In this document: piece by piece, positions 1 through 10,321 of the stretch
Numbering within the stretch: the first letter of the stretch is position 1
Layout: every line of letters starts with the position of its first letter
Translations under genes and position numbers: made by a program
The notes under the pieces: generated by a model
Told to the model about the DNA's origin: nothing
The model's database searches: none
What the model saw: only the letters and a program-made list of their open reading frames with translations
Assembly: GCA_030710605.1 (NCBI GenBank)
Contig: CP092882.1
Coordinates: forward strand, 23,318,610 to 23,382,609
Length of the DNA: 64,000 bases
Direction: 5' to 3'
Source of the DNA: Cordylochernes scorpioides
Lineage: Eukaryota > Arthropoda > Arachnida > Pseudoscorpiones > Chernetidae

Positions 1-650
1 TCAGTTTAAACTTCTCAGTTAGGTGGAAAATATGTTGGTTATTTGAATTTGACTAGCGAACTGATCTCCTACGCTTTCTGTTTGGACAAATATGGCCATG
101 TTTGTATATAAGAGTGGACCTAAGATATGCGTGGACTTTTCCAGGAGTTAGTTATGTGGAGAGCTTAAAGTTTTCTCTATGTCCGTTTTGTTAGCCTCCT
201 GGCATACCTGTATAACCCCGGTCTGCTTCCCATCAACGCTGCAATAAAAGATAAGTACTGTTTTTTATCTATAAAAAATCGTGAATTTTTAATTACGTAC
301 TCTTTTTTTGTTGTTGTTTTACTCTTAAGTGTACGCTTTTCTGTGTATTAAGTTACTTTTACTTTATGCCCTAGTAATTTGCCCTTTGTGTGTTAATCCG
401 TAAAAGTAACATTTGACAGTACTACTGGCCCAGGGGGACGGCGGGATCAAATAAGGGGTTAGCTGAGACAGACAGTCTGGTGACAGCGAGGAGTCCTGAA
501 GAAGACGCGGTGGGAGAAGGTCCGATGGATAGCAGCTGCTGGCCTGAAGCTGACTGTTCTGTGGAAGTGGACACCGAGTGTGACATCGGCAGTGCAATAA
601 GAAGCGGCAAGTGTTGTTTTTGTTGTGTATTCCTCAAGTCGTTTAAACGA
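1..650. other. No gene recognised
   Basis: This stretch is AT-rich with a more GC-rich patch at about 420-620. Short open frames cross that patch on both strands but match no family I recognise. It lies just downstream (minus sense) of the LINE fragment at 655-845, so it may be the LINE's 3' untranslated end. Confidence 0.4.
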
Positions 651-654
651 ACTC

Positions 655-845
655 TATTAGGTTCCATTGTCTCAGCTTTTCTATTATAGTCCTGGGGTTT
701 TCCCAGAGGTCTTTTTTGGAGGATTTTATACAGTTCAATAGATGTTCAGGACTGGCTGGTTGGGAATCGCATTTGGGGCATTTAGGGAATGTTTTCATTC
801 CATTTAATTTGAGCATTTTAAGATGTCCTGTTCGTAATCTTTAAA
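655..845 (-). pseudogene. Non-LTR retrotransposon ORF2 C-terminal fragment
   Basis: Read on the minus strand, this piece encodes a zinc-knuckle region of the type that ends many LINE polymerase ORFs: a stretch reading GHLKMLKLNG, then CPKCDSQPASPEHLLNC, then a hydrophilic tail. The CxxC...H...C spacing is the C-terminal CCHC motif of R1, I and Jockey-like elements. No reverse transcriptase domain is present upstream, so this is only the last part of a 5'-truncated copy. Small frame changes are needed at its edges. Family placement within the LINEs is uncertain. Confidence 0.55.
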
Positions 846-1289
846 TCGCCGTTTGTTATTTCCTAGTAAGGGTGTGGAAAGGAGATTCGTTAGGAATGGG
901 GGTGTACCAGAGAAGCAGCAAGTTGTCTTAGGGAGTGTGGCCGTGTAAATGATTCTACAAGAGGGTGCCAGAGAAGCTCGACCGACCTGGACGGGAGCCG
1001 GCCGTAGACGAGGAGGATCTTTCTGGTAGCGGATATTGGAGTCAAGTCCATCGAAGTGTACCTAGTTCCTTATTACCAGCTTTTGGCAATAAAGTATATT
1101 ACACTAAGCTGTATCCACAATAATTTTCCTAGAAACCTTGTTCACAAACAACGACCTCTGGAAAGCGTCGTAACAATATATTTCATCTGAGAAACCAACT
1201 GCCTGATAAACTATCGTTCATAAAATTTCTATTTTAACCCATTAAAGAAAATATTCACACATTATCCTATCGATTAATTGCGTGTATAC
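846..1289. other. Unassigned intergenic sequence
   Basis: I see no coding frame, tRNA or clear repeat boundary here. A moderately GC-rich stretch at about 940-1070 could be old LINE or transposon sequence, but nothing identifies it. Confidence 0.4.
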
Positions 1290-1294
1290 CTTTG

Positions 1295-2006
1295 TAACAT
1301 TTTCTGATAAATTCAGATTCAGTTTGGGGGTTCATGACGGCAGAATACAAGTTAGACGTAGGCCCCAAGAAAGATCCCACAAGGACTGTATTGTTTAAAG
1401 GTATACAATTTCATGGTGTGGGGTGGCATCAGTTATTAAAGTAGGACCTCTTTGGCATTCATTTAAGGCACAATGACTGCTCATAAATACATTGCAGATG
1501 TGTTACAACCTGTTGTGTTACCGTTTCTTTAAAAGACTAATAATGTCATTCTCCAACAAGATAATGCCCGACCACATATAGTCAACATCTCTCACGAGCA
1601 TTCCTTCAGAATGTTGACATCCTTCCCTGGCCCGCATGTTCCCCAGATCTTTCCCACAATTGACATATATGAGACATGATGCGGAGAAAAATTCGAAAAT
1701 CTCTACTACAAAGTAATCCTCAATAGTTACGGCAAAAAAATTGTAATGGTTTTGTTCAACATCCCACAAGAAGCAATAAAAAAAAACTGTATGACACTAT
1801 GCTTCCCCGTGTAGCTGTTTGTATACGCGCCAAAGGGGGACATACCAAATATTAATAAAAGCTGTGTATCTCAATAATTTATATCCCTTTAAAACTATTC
1901 TATCAGTCATGTTCACAGTACCATTATATAGAGCTAACAAATTTTAGGAAAATATACATATGCATTTCTTGGTGATACGATCCGTTTTTATTTTGTGGCC
2001 AGTGTA
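1295..2006 (+). pseudogene. Decayed Tc1-like transposase with right terminal repeat
   Basis: Translated with several frame changes, this region gives the catalytic core of a Tc1-type DDE transposase. The first block reads SDKFRFSLGVHDGRI, the second is QQDNARPH with the second catalytic Asp, and the third is PWPACSPDLS followed by a damaged third-acid region. A later block, NIPQEAIKK, matches the family's C-terminal helix. The right end at about 1979-2006 looks like a Tc1 terminal repeat read inward (ACTGGCCACAAAATAAAAAC on the minus strand) beside a TA. No matching left terminal repeat was found and the N-terminal DNA-binding half is missing, so the copy is dead and truncated. Confidence 0.7.
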
Positions 2007-2053
2007 GAAATGAATGGATGTAAAGAAATATTTATGTGCCTAAAACTCCATAT

Positions 2054-2263
2054 TTACCTAGCCAATTCAGAAGCTTTTTTCAATATATGATAAAACATTC
2101 TTCCGAGAAAATTATATTGATATACTCTAAACCAGCGCACACAAATTTTGTACACAATTTTCATTCTTTGGCATATTTGAGATGTTTGAATACCTTCTGC
2201 ATTCAAGAAACGAATAACTGCACGTTGTTCAAGCGTGGTGCAATCCTTCAATGGAGATTCCAT
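2054..2263 (-). pseudogene. Mariner transposase N-terminal fragment
   Basis: The minus-strand frame begins MESPLKDCTTLEQRAVIRFL and continues NAEGIQTSQICQRM, then KICVRWFRVYQ. This is the first helix-turn-helix of a mariner transposase, where EQR.VIRFL and a following R-W pair are typical. Only about 70 residues remain. The catalytic DDD domain is absent, and sequence on the downstream side is unrelated. It is not part of the neighbouring Tc1 copy, which is on the other strand. Confidence 0.65.
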
Positions 2264-2634
2264 TTTAGTTTATTTATAAGTTTCGCGCCGCGCGTGGGAA
2301 AAAAAGAACAGAACACCTTAAATAGTCTCTCGATGTTATATTTTAATATTCTGTGGTTTAAATTATTTTTTCTATTTTAATTTTTAAGAAATAAGTTAAT
2401 TCACCTTATTTATTGATCCCCCCCTTGTATATTAAAATTCGTAAATTACAATAAATTCAAGTGATACCATGATATCTGACCATGTGGTATTTATGGATTC
2501 CTAAAGTGATAGCTACTGATCATTGAAGACTTGATAATAACCAATTATAATAATAAACGAACATTTTTTAAAGCGATATTCGTTTTGAAACATTGGCTCA
2601 GTAGAACACGCTAGAAACCGAGTAATTCGGCTAG

Positions 2635-3140
2635 TCTACTTATATAATTGCCTTATTCTGTCTGTGTGAAGTTCACTGTGTGAAGTTCACGGATAGATTT
2701 TGGTCAGAATGGATAAAATAAAAAAAGTGTCAAGGGATGGGAATCGAACCCACGACCTTCCGCTTACCGGGCAGATGCCATGACCACTAGGCTATATATT
2801 ATATATAAATTAAATATTAAAACTATATATTCAAATTATTCTACTTAGCTCACGAACAGCGCCCTCTATCAAGGTTATAAATACGTTTAAAATCGAAATC
2901 TTTCCAAAATTTTATTAATAATAGTTCGCTTACTAATTAGAATACTTGATCTGACTCGAAATATTTATAGACGCTCGCTCGATTTGAAGATTTATATCGT
3001 AACTAATCTGACTGTAAAGTTTGGAGCGGGACGTTTCACAAGAGTGACATCCACGGCGCCAATTTATAATTTTAACGAATAGTGTTTGAATAAAACATTT
3101 AATCGGGTAAACCCGGGCGTTGCCCGGGTCATTCGTCTAG
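2635..3140 (+). mobile_element. Non-autonomous Helitron carrying a tRNA-like sequence
   Basis: The left end starts TCTACTTATATAATTGCC. The right end has a GC-rich hairpin (ACCCGGGCGTTGCCCGGGT) followed about 10 bases later by CTAG and then T. TC...CTAG ends with a subterminal hairpin are the Helitron signature. There is no Rep/helicase gene, so the element depended on another copy for movement. A second Helitron, at 39080-39415, shares both ends. The base before TC is G from another CTAG, so it may have landed against an older Helitron end. Confidence 0.75.
2728..2796 (-). pseudogene. tRNA-like sequence (Thr-GGT-like), 5' truncated
   Basis: The minus strand contains an intact B box (GGTTCGATTCC), an A box-like TAGCCTAGTGG and an anticodon loop read as CCGGTAA. 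The acceptor stem's 5' strand is lost at the 2790s. The same sequence recurs at 39154-39228, 42926-42973 and 51097-51225. Confidence 0.55.
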
Positions 3141-3244
3141 TATTTAATAAATGCTATTCAACAAGGTAATGTAAAACGGGAGATCAGTAAAAGTTTCTTT
3201 ATTTTTTCGTTAATAACGTTAAACAATTAAAGATACCTATATAT

Positions 3245-3461
3245 ACTCATGGACAAAACTTGAGGAAATTGTACCTTTTAGCATGTATATTGGGATTTAG
3301 ACAATAACTATGAAAATATTTGATACACAGTGGTCTTTATTGAAGACACGAGATAATCAAGTATGAACAAATTGCCTCCATCTATTTGAAAAAAATAAAA
3401 ATAAAAAACGACAGGTAACATAAAATAATTTCTACTTCCTTAAGTTTTGTTTATGAGTGTA
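3245..3461. mobile_element. MITE, ACTCATGG family
   Basis: The ends are imperfect inverted repeats, ACTCATGGACAAAACTT at the left and its complement (AAGTTTTGTTTATGAGTGT) at the right, beside TA. The roughly 215-bp interior is non-coding. Copies recur at about 25724, 35605, 39491, 45747, 55297 and 61514. TA flanks and size suggest a Tc1-mobilised miniature element. Confidence 0.65.
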
Positions 3462-3539
3462 TCTGGATCTTTGTCAAACATCATATATAGGTATAAAATC
3501 AAAGATGCTTGAAAGATTACAATACTGTACTCCTATAAT

Positions 3540-3690
3540 AATTTTATGAGTATTATTCTTATTTTGAAGATAGAGGCTGCCTGGCCAGCATTCATATTTC
3601 TGTAAAAGAAAGACACTTCGGCCAGTTAAAGTTTTATTTTCTTAACGTTTCAACAAAAATATTTTGTCTTCGTCATTAAAAATGCATAAA
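3540..3690 (-). repeat. Retroelement terminal repeat with hammerhead-like hairpin
   Basis: The minus strand has TGACGA, a long AT hairpin (GACAAAATATTTTTGTT) and GAAAC. This resembles the CUGANGA / stem II / GAAA order of a hammerhead, but the first C is replaced by A. A related copy, also with TTCGACAAAAATATT, lies at 53218-53345. Confidence 0.35.
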
Positions 3691-4009
3691 AATGAACATT
3701 CTTTTATGGTTAAATGATTCCTTTTCCATGTTTATTGCACACACTGAAAGGTCTACGAAATCTTTAACCTGTCTTATTTGGATAAACAGTTTATGACCTC
3801 TATAACAAACGAAAAAAACTTTTCTAGATTTATAGGGAAGACAACTACTGCTATATACAAGAGAGAGAGATTGAAACTGATTTATCGTAATGTCCATACA
3901 AGAATATATAAGGTTAAATACAGAATAAATATAATTATATAATGATAAATATAGGAATAAATAGATATTAATAAATAAAGATATTTGATAAATATACATA
4001 TATATAAAA

Positions 4010-4170
4010 TATATACAAGGTCTTCATTGGTGGCGCCCACCGCGGGAAAGACTCCGCCACCGATGGACTGCGAGAGTTCTTTCCCACAGAGTGGGCAGGT
4101 CGATGAAGTAGCTGGCGTTACCCACCTCAAGACCAAGATGGTACTTGTAGATGGTAGCCTTCGCTACGCT
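4010..4170 (-). pseudogene. Possible LINE 3' end fragment
   Basis: This GC-rich patch is open on the minus strand. One frame contains CPLCGKELSQSIGGGV, with a CxxC pair that could be part of a LINE zinc knuckle. An alternative frame, YFIDLPTLWERTLAVHRW, is equally open, so the true frame is undecided. It is followed (minus sense) by AT-rich sequence and an AG-repeat tail near 3860. Confidence 0.3.
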
Positions 4171-4305
4171 GGTTAACTTCAACAGAGAGAGATTTGAGAT
4201 TTAAAAATATTTTATTGACCACATACACAAGTCAATGGTAGTAGCATATAATAATTATAAAAAGAGGAAAAGAGGGATAAAATAAAAGAGTAAAATATAT
4301 ACAGT

Positions 4306-4489
4306 TATGTACAGTCCAGGAGATTCCCCCAACGACAGAGAGTCCTCCTCCAGACAGTAAGGGGGTTTTCACGTTCTCCTCTCCTCTCAAGGCTCAGAAA
4401 GAACTTGTGTATGGATGACTTGGCAGACGCGAAGATGGCGAGGGCGTCGTCATCCAGCGCTTGACCGAAGAGCCAGCCCTGCAGGTCAA
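4306..4489 (-). pseudogene. LINE ORF2 C-terminal fragment
   Basis: On the minus strand an open frame reads LQGWLFGQALDDDALAIF, then SIHKFFLSLERRG, then WRRTLCRWGNLLDC, and stops. The composition and position before an untranslated tail with (AG)n fit the C-terminus of a LINE polyprotein. No catalytic motif is included. The GC-rich codons stand out from the AT-rich surroundings, so the sequence entered as a unit. Confidence 0.35.
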
Positions 4490-4499
4490 CAGAGAGAGA

Positions 4500-5186
4500 G
4501 AGCGTCGCTTTCCCTAAAATTACAAATTAAAGGAAACAAAAGGAAAATATGAAACAAATTATACCTTTCTGAAGATTTAACACAGAATTTGATTCATAGA
4601 TATTATATCAAAGTATTTTATTATCAGAAGACTATCAATCTGTATTTGCTACTCTGTAAACTTTCTTCATTACTTCTCTTGTACATTTATCAATTTTGAT
4701 TTTTATGTTTGTCTTAAATAAATTGCCTTGTCATTGTGAAGTTAGTCTTCCATAATTTTATACGTAACTAAATGTTTTCTAATTCTTCTAATTTGTCGTA
4801 TAGAAAAGAGTTAAAGTGAGGTCAGACAAACTTTGAATATTCATTATTGATTCAGCATGTTTGACGAACATGTTTCAACATTATTTTTATCGTTCAATTT
4901 TTAAGTGATTAATTTTGTCAATGTAAGAAATATAGTTGCAGAATATTATTCAATGGATATATTGTTGTTTGTCAACAAGTAGCCAACCGATAGTACACAG
5001 GAGCAGTAAAAATTATTTTAATTTTTGTTTATTTTTAATTAATTACTTATCAGAGAAACGGCACCACAGAGAGGACGGGGTTAAATCGCATTTGACTATT
5101 GACCACCGTTTCGCAGCAATGTGTTAAATACATCATGCCAATTATAAATTAATCTTCGTCCTATTTTATATTTCGAGCCGGCAATT
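4500..5186. other. Unassigned AT-rich sequence
   Basis: No gene, tRNA or repeat boundary could be recognised. Short open frames here have no family features. Confidence 0.4.
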
Positions 5187-5188
5187 AG

Positions 5189-5291
5189 AATGTACAGTTA
5201 CAGCTCCATCCCCTCCTACAACCGGCCCGGTGAGACCCCAAACATCATGACCTTCCTGGACTGGACCACGAGCCCACACTGCACCAAATAA
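5189..5291 (+). CDS. Putative host terminal coding exon, function unknown
   Basis: A candidate 3' splice site (an AT-rich tract ending GGCAATTAG) is followed by an open frame of 34 codons ending in TAA. It reads MYSYSSIPSYNRPGETP, then NIMTFLDWTTSPHCTK. The codons are G+C-rich at third positions, unlike the AT-rich neighbourhood, and the frame uses no rare composition, so this looks like an exon rather than chance. AATAAA overlaps the stop codon and could serve as a poly(A) signal. I do not recognise the protein family, and I found no upstream exon. It could also be a fragment of an unknown retroelement. Confidence 0.4.
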
Positions 5292-5399
5292 ACCTTCTGA
5301 GTATCACATCCCCGCCTTTGTCTCATCAAGATATTCTTTGAGACACAAAGTACATAATTGTTTGAGAGTAAACATTACATCCAGAGAAGAGTGTCTTAC

Positions 5400-5500
5400 A
5401 AAATATATATATATTATTTATCTCTCGAGCTTTCGGGACATGTAGCTCTTCTACAGTAGTAAGGTCTTCTTCTTATTTCTTATCTCTAATCAATCATATT
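5400..5500 (-). repeat. PLE-type terminal fragment with hammerhead-like motif
   Basis: Read on the minus strand it has CTGTAGAAGAGC, a loop, GTCCCGAAAGCTC. This is the same order as the terminal motif of the PLE copies at 23.6 and 25.1 kb. Stem II is degenerate. Confidence 0.4.
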
Positions 5501-5609
5501 ATTGTGACCCTTGATGGCGTCTGTTTGACAACCATCATGACTGGATAAGGTATAATGCGTCTGCCTTTGTCATCAAGACTGGGAGCACTACTCAGTGACA
5601 GGCCGACTT

Positions 5610-5845
5610 AGCTCCAAAAGAAATGGCCGCCTCTGTCATGAGGAACAGACGCCATGTGCAGCTGCTCCTAACATGGAGTACAAACGCTGCTCATCCTGTA
5701 TCCCTGGATCAGGAGCCCTTACAGGGTACATCAGCCGGGCCAGCTGAGCCCAGGTTTTTTAGTGAGCTTGTTACTGCTCCCCCCCCTTCTTTTTCATCCA
5801 GGTTTGGGACCGGCAAAGGCGGAGTTATAGTAGTAAGGTTAATTA
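5610..5845 (-). repeat. LINE 5' untranslated region, isolated fragment
   Basis: The reverse complement of this block matches the leader of the LINE fragment at 51244-51550, including the repeated motif around AACAGACGC and CTCCTAACATGG. The open frame at 5623-5886 on the plus strand is therefore a by-product. A shorter relative lies at about 22940-23080. Confidence 0.55.
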
Positions 5846-5899
5846 TAACACCGCCTCCCCTTATAATATTCAACTTTTTCCTGTAGAAGGGGGCTCCAA

Positions 5900-6460
5900 G
5901 GCATGAAAGCTCTAGTTAATTAAGTACAATAAATTACAAATAAAAATAATTTTCTTATATTTATAATAGTGTCAAATTTATTATATGAAAGTTATTTTTA
6001 TAAAAAAAGATTTTAAACTGTATTGACACATTGTGTGGTTGAGCTTGTTTATTCAAATTGAGTGCGTTGTAATAAACGTCCTTCCTCTGTATTATAATTT
6101 ACTGAAATCATTAAAGCGTCCAGGTCCGAATTTTTCTTGTATAAAATTGTCACAGAGATAAATAAAGCAATCACAAATTTGGAAATAATTAATTTATTAT
6201 AAAGGTGGGTATTTACCTTTTAGTTCCCCAATAAAATTATTTACAAGAGGTATTTATAGGGAGAGAGAGTGTCATAAAATATAACAACTTATCCCAAGGT
6301 AAAGATAATAATAATGAGAGTGGTCAGCCACCGTCCCGTTTTCCTTATTTACAGATAAGATTCCGAGAACCCCTCACACCTGTCCCCCCGGAGTCCAGTG
6401 ATGATTGACAGGTGTCCCATGGAGCTTCTTGTGACCGGAGTTGCAGAGCTACTTGACAAT
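5900..6460. other. Unassigned sequence
   Basis: AT-rich sequence with a GC-rich patch at 6330-6450 downstream of a GAGAGAGAG run. It may be a LINE 3' untranslated region. No coding frame could be assigned. Confidence 0.35.
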
Positions 6461-6461
6461 A

Positions 6462-6545
6462 TCATTTATCTAGTTTGGGCTAACATGCCCTTCAACTACT
6501 TCTAGTTGATCCTTTTGAAGGGCATGTTATCCCGAAAGATAGAAA
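6462..6545. repeat. Foldback of PLE-type terminal motif
   Basis: The motif TGAAGGGCATGTTA...CCGAAAGA at the right is paired with its reverse complement (TAACATGCCCTTCAA) at the left, making a small inverted pair of a PLE-type end. Confidence 0.45.
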
Positions 6546-6699
6546 ATTTTAAGTATACAAGATACTCAGACCTGAATGCTTTATTGATTTTAGAAAATGC
6601 GTTGTTGTACCTTGAAGTAAGTTTTGACGTACAATTATATAAAGATTAGTAAATACATTTATTTATTAACCCTCAATACATGACTTTTTTATATAAGGA

Positions 6700-6830
6700 T
6701 ATATTGCGTCGGACTTGGAGGTTGATGGGCTCTGCGTTGCCTGGAGTATAGGAGTTCCATCCATGATTTCTTCCTGTGGTGAATCTGTATAAGACCGGTG
6801 GTCTTAATAAAGCTGTATGTGTGTGTAAAG
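6700..6830 (+). repeat. Retroelement 3' end with GT-repeat tail
   Basis: The pattern TAAGACCGGTGGTCTTAATAAAGC followed by (TG)n is a small hairpin, an AATAAA signal and a simple-repeat tail, as found at LINE 3' ends. A parallel structure lies at 8940-9005. Confidence 0.4.
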
Positions 6831-6983
6831 AATTAATTATGGATTGCTCTATTTATATACAAAATAATTTAATTTTCTTTAATTAAAAAGGCATATATTG
6901 GATTAATCGTTACGTCCATTTTCAAAACGATTTAGTGTTCATAAACTAGTTTCAATTATAAATTTATAACACTTGAACTATCA

Positions 6984-7168
6984 TAAAAAAGGCATCTTCT
7001 TATCGTGCAACTGAAAATTGCTGATGGCTTGCAACATTAATTTAAGAACGGGTATTTGGCCAATTCTGGAATAATTAAAAATTAACAAGAATAGTTGATA
7101 TTTATTCCGATAGATGGTGCAAGCCATCAGCAACTTTCAGTAGAACGATAAGGAGATGCCTTTTTTAT
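6984..7168. repeat. Foldback repeat of family A (HHR family), no HHR core
   Basis: The arms are AAAAAAGGCATCTTCTTATCG at the left and its complement at the right (CGATAAGGAGATGCC). Inside are the family hallmarks CAACTGAAAATTGCTGATGG and TATTCCGATAGATGG. The hammerhead portion seen in the copy at 11990-12226 is missing. Confidence 0.6.
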
Positions 7169-7169
7169 A

Positions 7170-7900
7170 ATTTATGCACCTTATTCCAGTACAATATCAC
7201 ATTTGTACTATTTTCTTTTCACTTGTAACTATGTAACTTCTTGAAAAACACATTTCTATATTTTATTAAAATTGTTAAATTTTGCTGATTATATATAAAT
7301 TTAGCTCCGCGATTTGTTAATTAAAACATTTTTTTTCCATTTTTGAATGAAAATTGATAATAAATATAAAAGAAATGAGTTTTAAAACTTTAGAGCGTTT
7401 GAACTAAAAGGTGTTTAAATTATGCTAATGATTGGAATATATACCATTATATAATTTCATTATTTCTTCTGTATATATACTAAATATTTGAAATTGAAAA
7501 ATATTCTGAATATTGTCTATTTCGTATTTTTGAAGTTTGTTTATTAAAAAGAGAATTGGAACCGAGGAAATCATAGAGGACAAACTTTTTCTATTTTCAA
7601 TGATCAAACTTTTCTTCCTCCTTCTCGAGTTTGAGCTCTCCGTTTTCTAAGTGGCTTTCTCTCCAAAGAAAGAAAAAAAAATGCTTAAAATTTTAAAGAA
7701 AAAGTTAAATAAGACATGAAGAAAATTTTGGTAGTTTATTATTATTTTCTATAAAAAAAAACTTTTTCTTCAAATTTTATCTGGAGAGAGATTCAAATTT
7801 TGTTTTGGAAGGGGTAGATAATTATATTGAAAAATGTAAATTTTCACGATTGTCTTTTGGAAAAATAAAATAATTAATCAACCCCATCTTGGAAAGGTGT
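7170..7900. other. Unassigned AT-rich sequence
   Basis: Nothing beyond homopolymer-rich, low-complexity DNA is visible. Confidence 0.45.
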
Positions 7901-7914
7901 GAACTCTAATTATA

Positions 7915-8112
7915 AAAAAAATCAAAAAGCAATCTAGGGTCAGGTTTCTTCAATTTTTATTCCACTATCTTTCGGGACATCATTCCCTTCAACAGGAGAA
8001 ATAGATGCATGACTTCCAGCCAAATATACACACCTGTAAGGGCATGTTGATCCCAAAGCTAGAGGAATAAAAAATAAGAAAATCTGGCCCTAGATTGCTT
8101 GCTGATTTTGTT
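7915..8112. repeat. Foldback repeat with PLE-type end
   Basis: The inverted arms include AGCAATCTAGGGTCAGG at the left and its near complement (TGGCCCTAGATTGCTTG) at the right. The left arm has TTTCGGGACAT...CCCTTCAACAGG, the reverse complement of a worn hammerhead-like PLE end. Confidence 0.5.
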
Positions 8113-8188
8113 AAATTGTAAAGGTATGGGTGAATATGGATCTACTATACTTGTGGTGGCGATGTCTTGTCCATGGAACAGATCAGAT

Positions 8189-8506
8189 AGAAAGAGGGAA
8201 TCATATATCGCCGCAACTCTTTTTATTATTAATGCGATTAAGGAAGCTTTCGGGCAAGCCCTTCTTCAGCTAACTATAGTGTACAAACAAGGAGAGATTA
8301 CATATCCTTTTTAATATAAAGTAAAAGAAAAGAAAAGAAAATTACCACGCCCCTTTTCTTTTCTTTTATTTTACTTTATATTAAAAACGATATATAATCT
8401 CTCCTTGTTTTTACACTATAGTTAGCTGAAGAAGGGCTTGCCCGAAAGCTTCCTTAATCGCATTAATAATAAAAAGAGTTGCGGCGATATATGATTCCCT
8501 CTTTCT
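8189..8506. repeat. Palindrome of two PLE-type terminal repeats
   Basis: Two arms of about 145 bp face each other around a short centre at about 8335-8350. Each arm carries CTGAAGA, one A, GGGC-TT-GCCC and GAAA (plus strand 8426-8447, minus strand 8248-8269). These parts match the hammerhead consensus CUGANGA / stem II / GAAA apart from the additional A. No coding sequence remains. The layout matches the head-to-head PLE pairs elsewhere in the window. Confidence 0.6.
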
Positions 8507-8559
8507 AATTTGTCGAAATCCGCAAACCGTTTACCATGAAGATCAGATAGGTCCATGCA

Positions 8560-9000
8560 CTCTGATCTCAATACCGGCTAACTGGTTCTCCATGTAAAGG
8601 GGGGGGGGGGGGGGGTGCCATTGTCCCGTTAGTCAGCTACTACATTTCAGAATTCCCTGTTCACGGTTACCGTAGCGGCTTGGGGCTCACAACACCGTAC
8701 TTCTCCCTACAGGGCACTTACTTGTGCTGCTTCTCCAGCCTGCCTCGTAGAGGAGGGGTTGGACTTCTTGGTAGGATGCATATACTTGATACTTGTAAAT
8801 TAATCATAATATATAAGAACTAAAATAACAGAAATGTTTCCTTCCATAGTTAATTTGTATAGTTATGTTGAATACTTTGATTTCCTTTTCATTTTCCCTT
8901 CTCTCCTTTGTTTATGTTTTCTTTCCCCTTTTTTCATGATAATGATGTATGGCGAGTCCTTATAGGACGGAAATGTCCTAATAAAGCAGTTGTTGTTGTT
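8560..9000 (+). repeat. LINE 3' untranslated region with (GTT)n tail
   Basis: A GC-richer segment with a long G tract near 8599-8617 leads to TAGGACGGAAATGTCCTAATAAAGCAG and then (TTG)n. A short hairpin, AATAAA and triplet tail are typical of non-LTR retrotransposon 3' ends. Confidence 0.45.
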
Positions 9001-9268
9001 GTTAATTAATTATTTTAGAGATTAAAAGTTGTTACAGTAGAGCCGTGGCTGAAAATATTATTAAATCCAGTTTCTTCTAGAGGTGGTCTCTTATCAGTAA
9101 TTTGGTTTGAAAGACTCCTCATCACTTGGTCTGAAAAGGTAAAGTCTATGATAAGAGATTTCCTTCAGTTTTATTTATGCTTATGAGGTGATACAGCAAC
9201 GTCTTTATAATTAGAGAGGAGACAAAATGAATTAAATCTAGAAAAAAGAAGTGAGGACTTCTCGGTCA

Positions 9269-9405
9269 TTAAAGTCTGAGAGGCAAGGCCTTCAGCCAGT
9301 TCAGGGCTTCCGGGGTGACAGAGTGGAGATTGGAGATTCCTCCATTGAATTTGTACAGCGGACAGTCATCTAGTATATGGGACATTGACTGTGGGACATG
9401 TTAGG
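9269..9405 (-). pseudogene. LINE ORF C-terminal fragment
   Basis: The minus strand encodes SMSHILDDCPLYKFNGGI followed by LHSVTPEALNWLKALPLRL and a stop. The pattern Q-S/T-M-x-H-I-x-x-D-C-P-L followed by a WLK-L helix is the C-terminus found in a widespread group of arthropod LINE polymerases. Upstream there is a stop, and only the tail is retained. The remaining element is not visible nearby. Confidence 0.6.
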
Positions 9406-9419
9406 CAAATTGAGACTGA

Positions 9420-10319
9420 CTTCTTAAATTGATATAAATACATAAAAGATTATTGTATTTTGTTAATAATTAATATTATACATATACTTGTAATTATCAT
9501 ATCTAAACAACTTGTATTTGGTTTTTGTACCTTGTGAAAATATGAATAAATAGATTTTATTTTAAAAATATTCTAACAAATAAAGAACAAACAAGTAAAC
9601 ATATTTACCATCTATAATAACATATTTAATGGCATTCAAAAATTACCAAAATATAGATCTTTTAATATCCTTAAAAAAACAATTCCATTAAAAAAAAAAC
9701 TTCATAACTCTTCTAAAAATAATTTTTTCGTTATCAATGAAATTTTTTATCTTGTAGATTAAATTTACTAAAAAAAGATTATTAAAATACTTTTATCAAC
9801 CGATTTGTTTGATCTAAATGGTATATGGGTATACTTAAGATAATTTGAAAGATGAAGAAAAAAAGAACATAAGAGACCATTTAAAAGTCAATTACACGGT
9901 CTGTTTTTTTTCTTAGAATCGCCATTTTGAAAAGAAAAAAAATCATTTTGGTAAACTTTGTGATTTTTAAGCTTCCGATCGATTCAATTTTAAATACATT
10001 CCTTTTAACTAAGCATATTTAAGATATAAAAAGAGAAGGAATGTTTAATGGAAAATAAATTGGTTGTGGATTTTGAATCTTATTTCTATTGATTGAATGT
10101 TGATATTAAAAACTCGCAAATCGATTTTTTTTCTTTCTAACTATGGTTAGATTTTTGTTGATAGAAGTGTGGATGTTTTGTCGATAAATTTTATGCTAAT
10201 TCTCTTTTCTCTCCCAAGGGATTTTTATCCGTTAAAAACAGTTTTTTTTTTTGTATCTAATTTGTAGATATAAGATCGATATTTCTGATCGGTGATTCAG
10301 TTTGGAAATGAAAAAAATG
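9420..10319. other. Unassigned AT-rich sequence
   Basis: Long A/T-rich DNA without coding frames, tRNA or recognisable repeats. It is the largest unstructured block in the first 12 kb. Confidence 0.45.
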
Positions 10320-10321
10320 TA

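Noticed and set aside
480-689. Acidic 69-codon frame (TARSPEEDAVGEGPMDSSC at its start)
   Set aside because: No domain, an opposite-strand frame of equal length, and position in a probable LINE 3' end.
2036-2380. 114-codon plus-strand frame
   Set aside because: It lies opposite a recognisable mariner transposase fragment on the minus strand.
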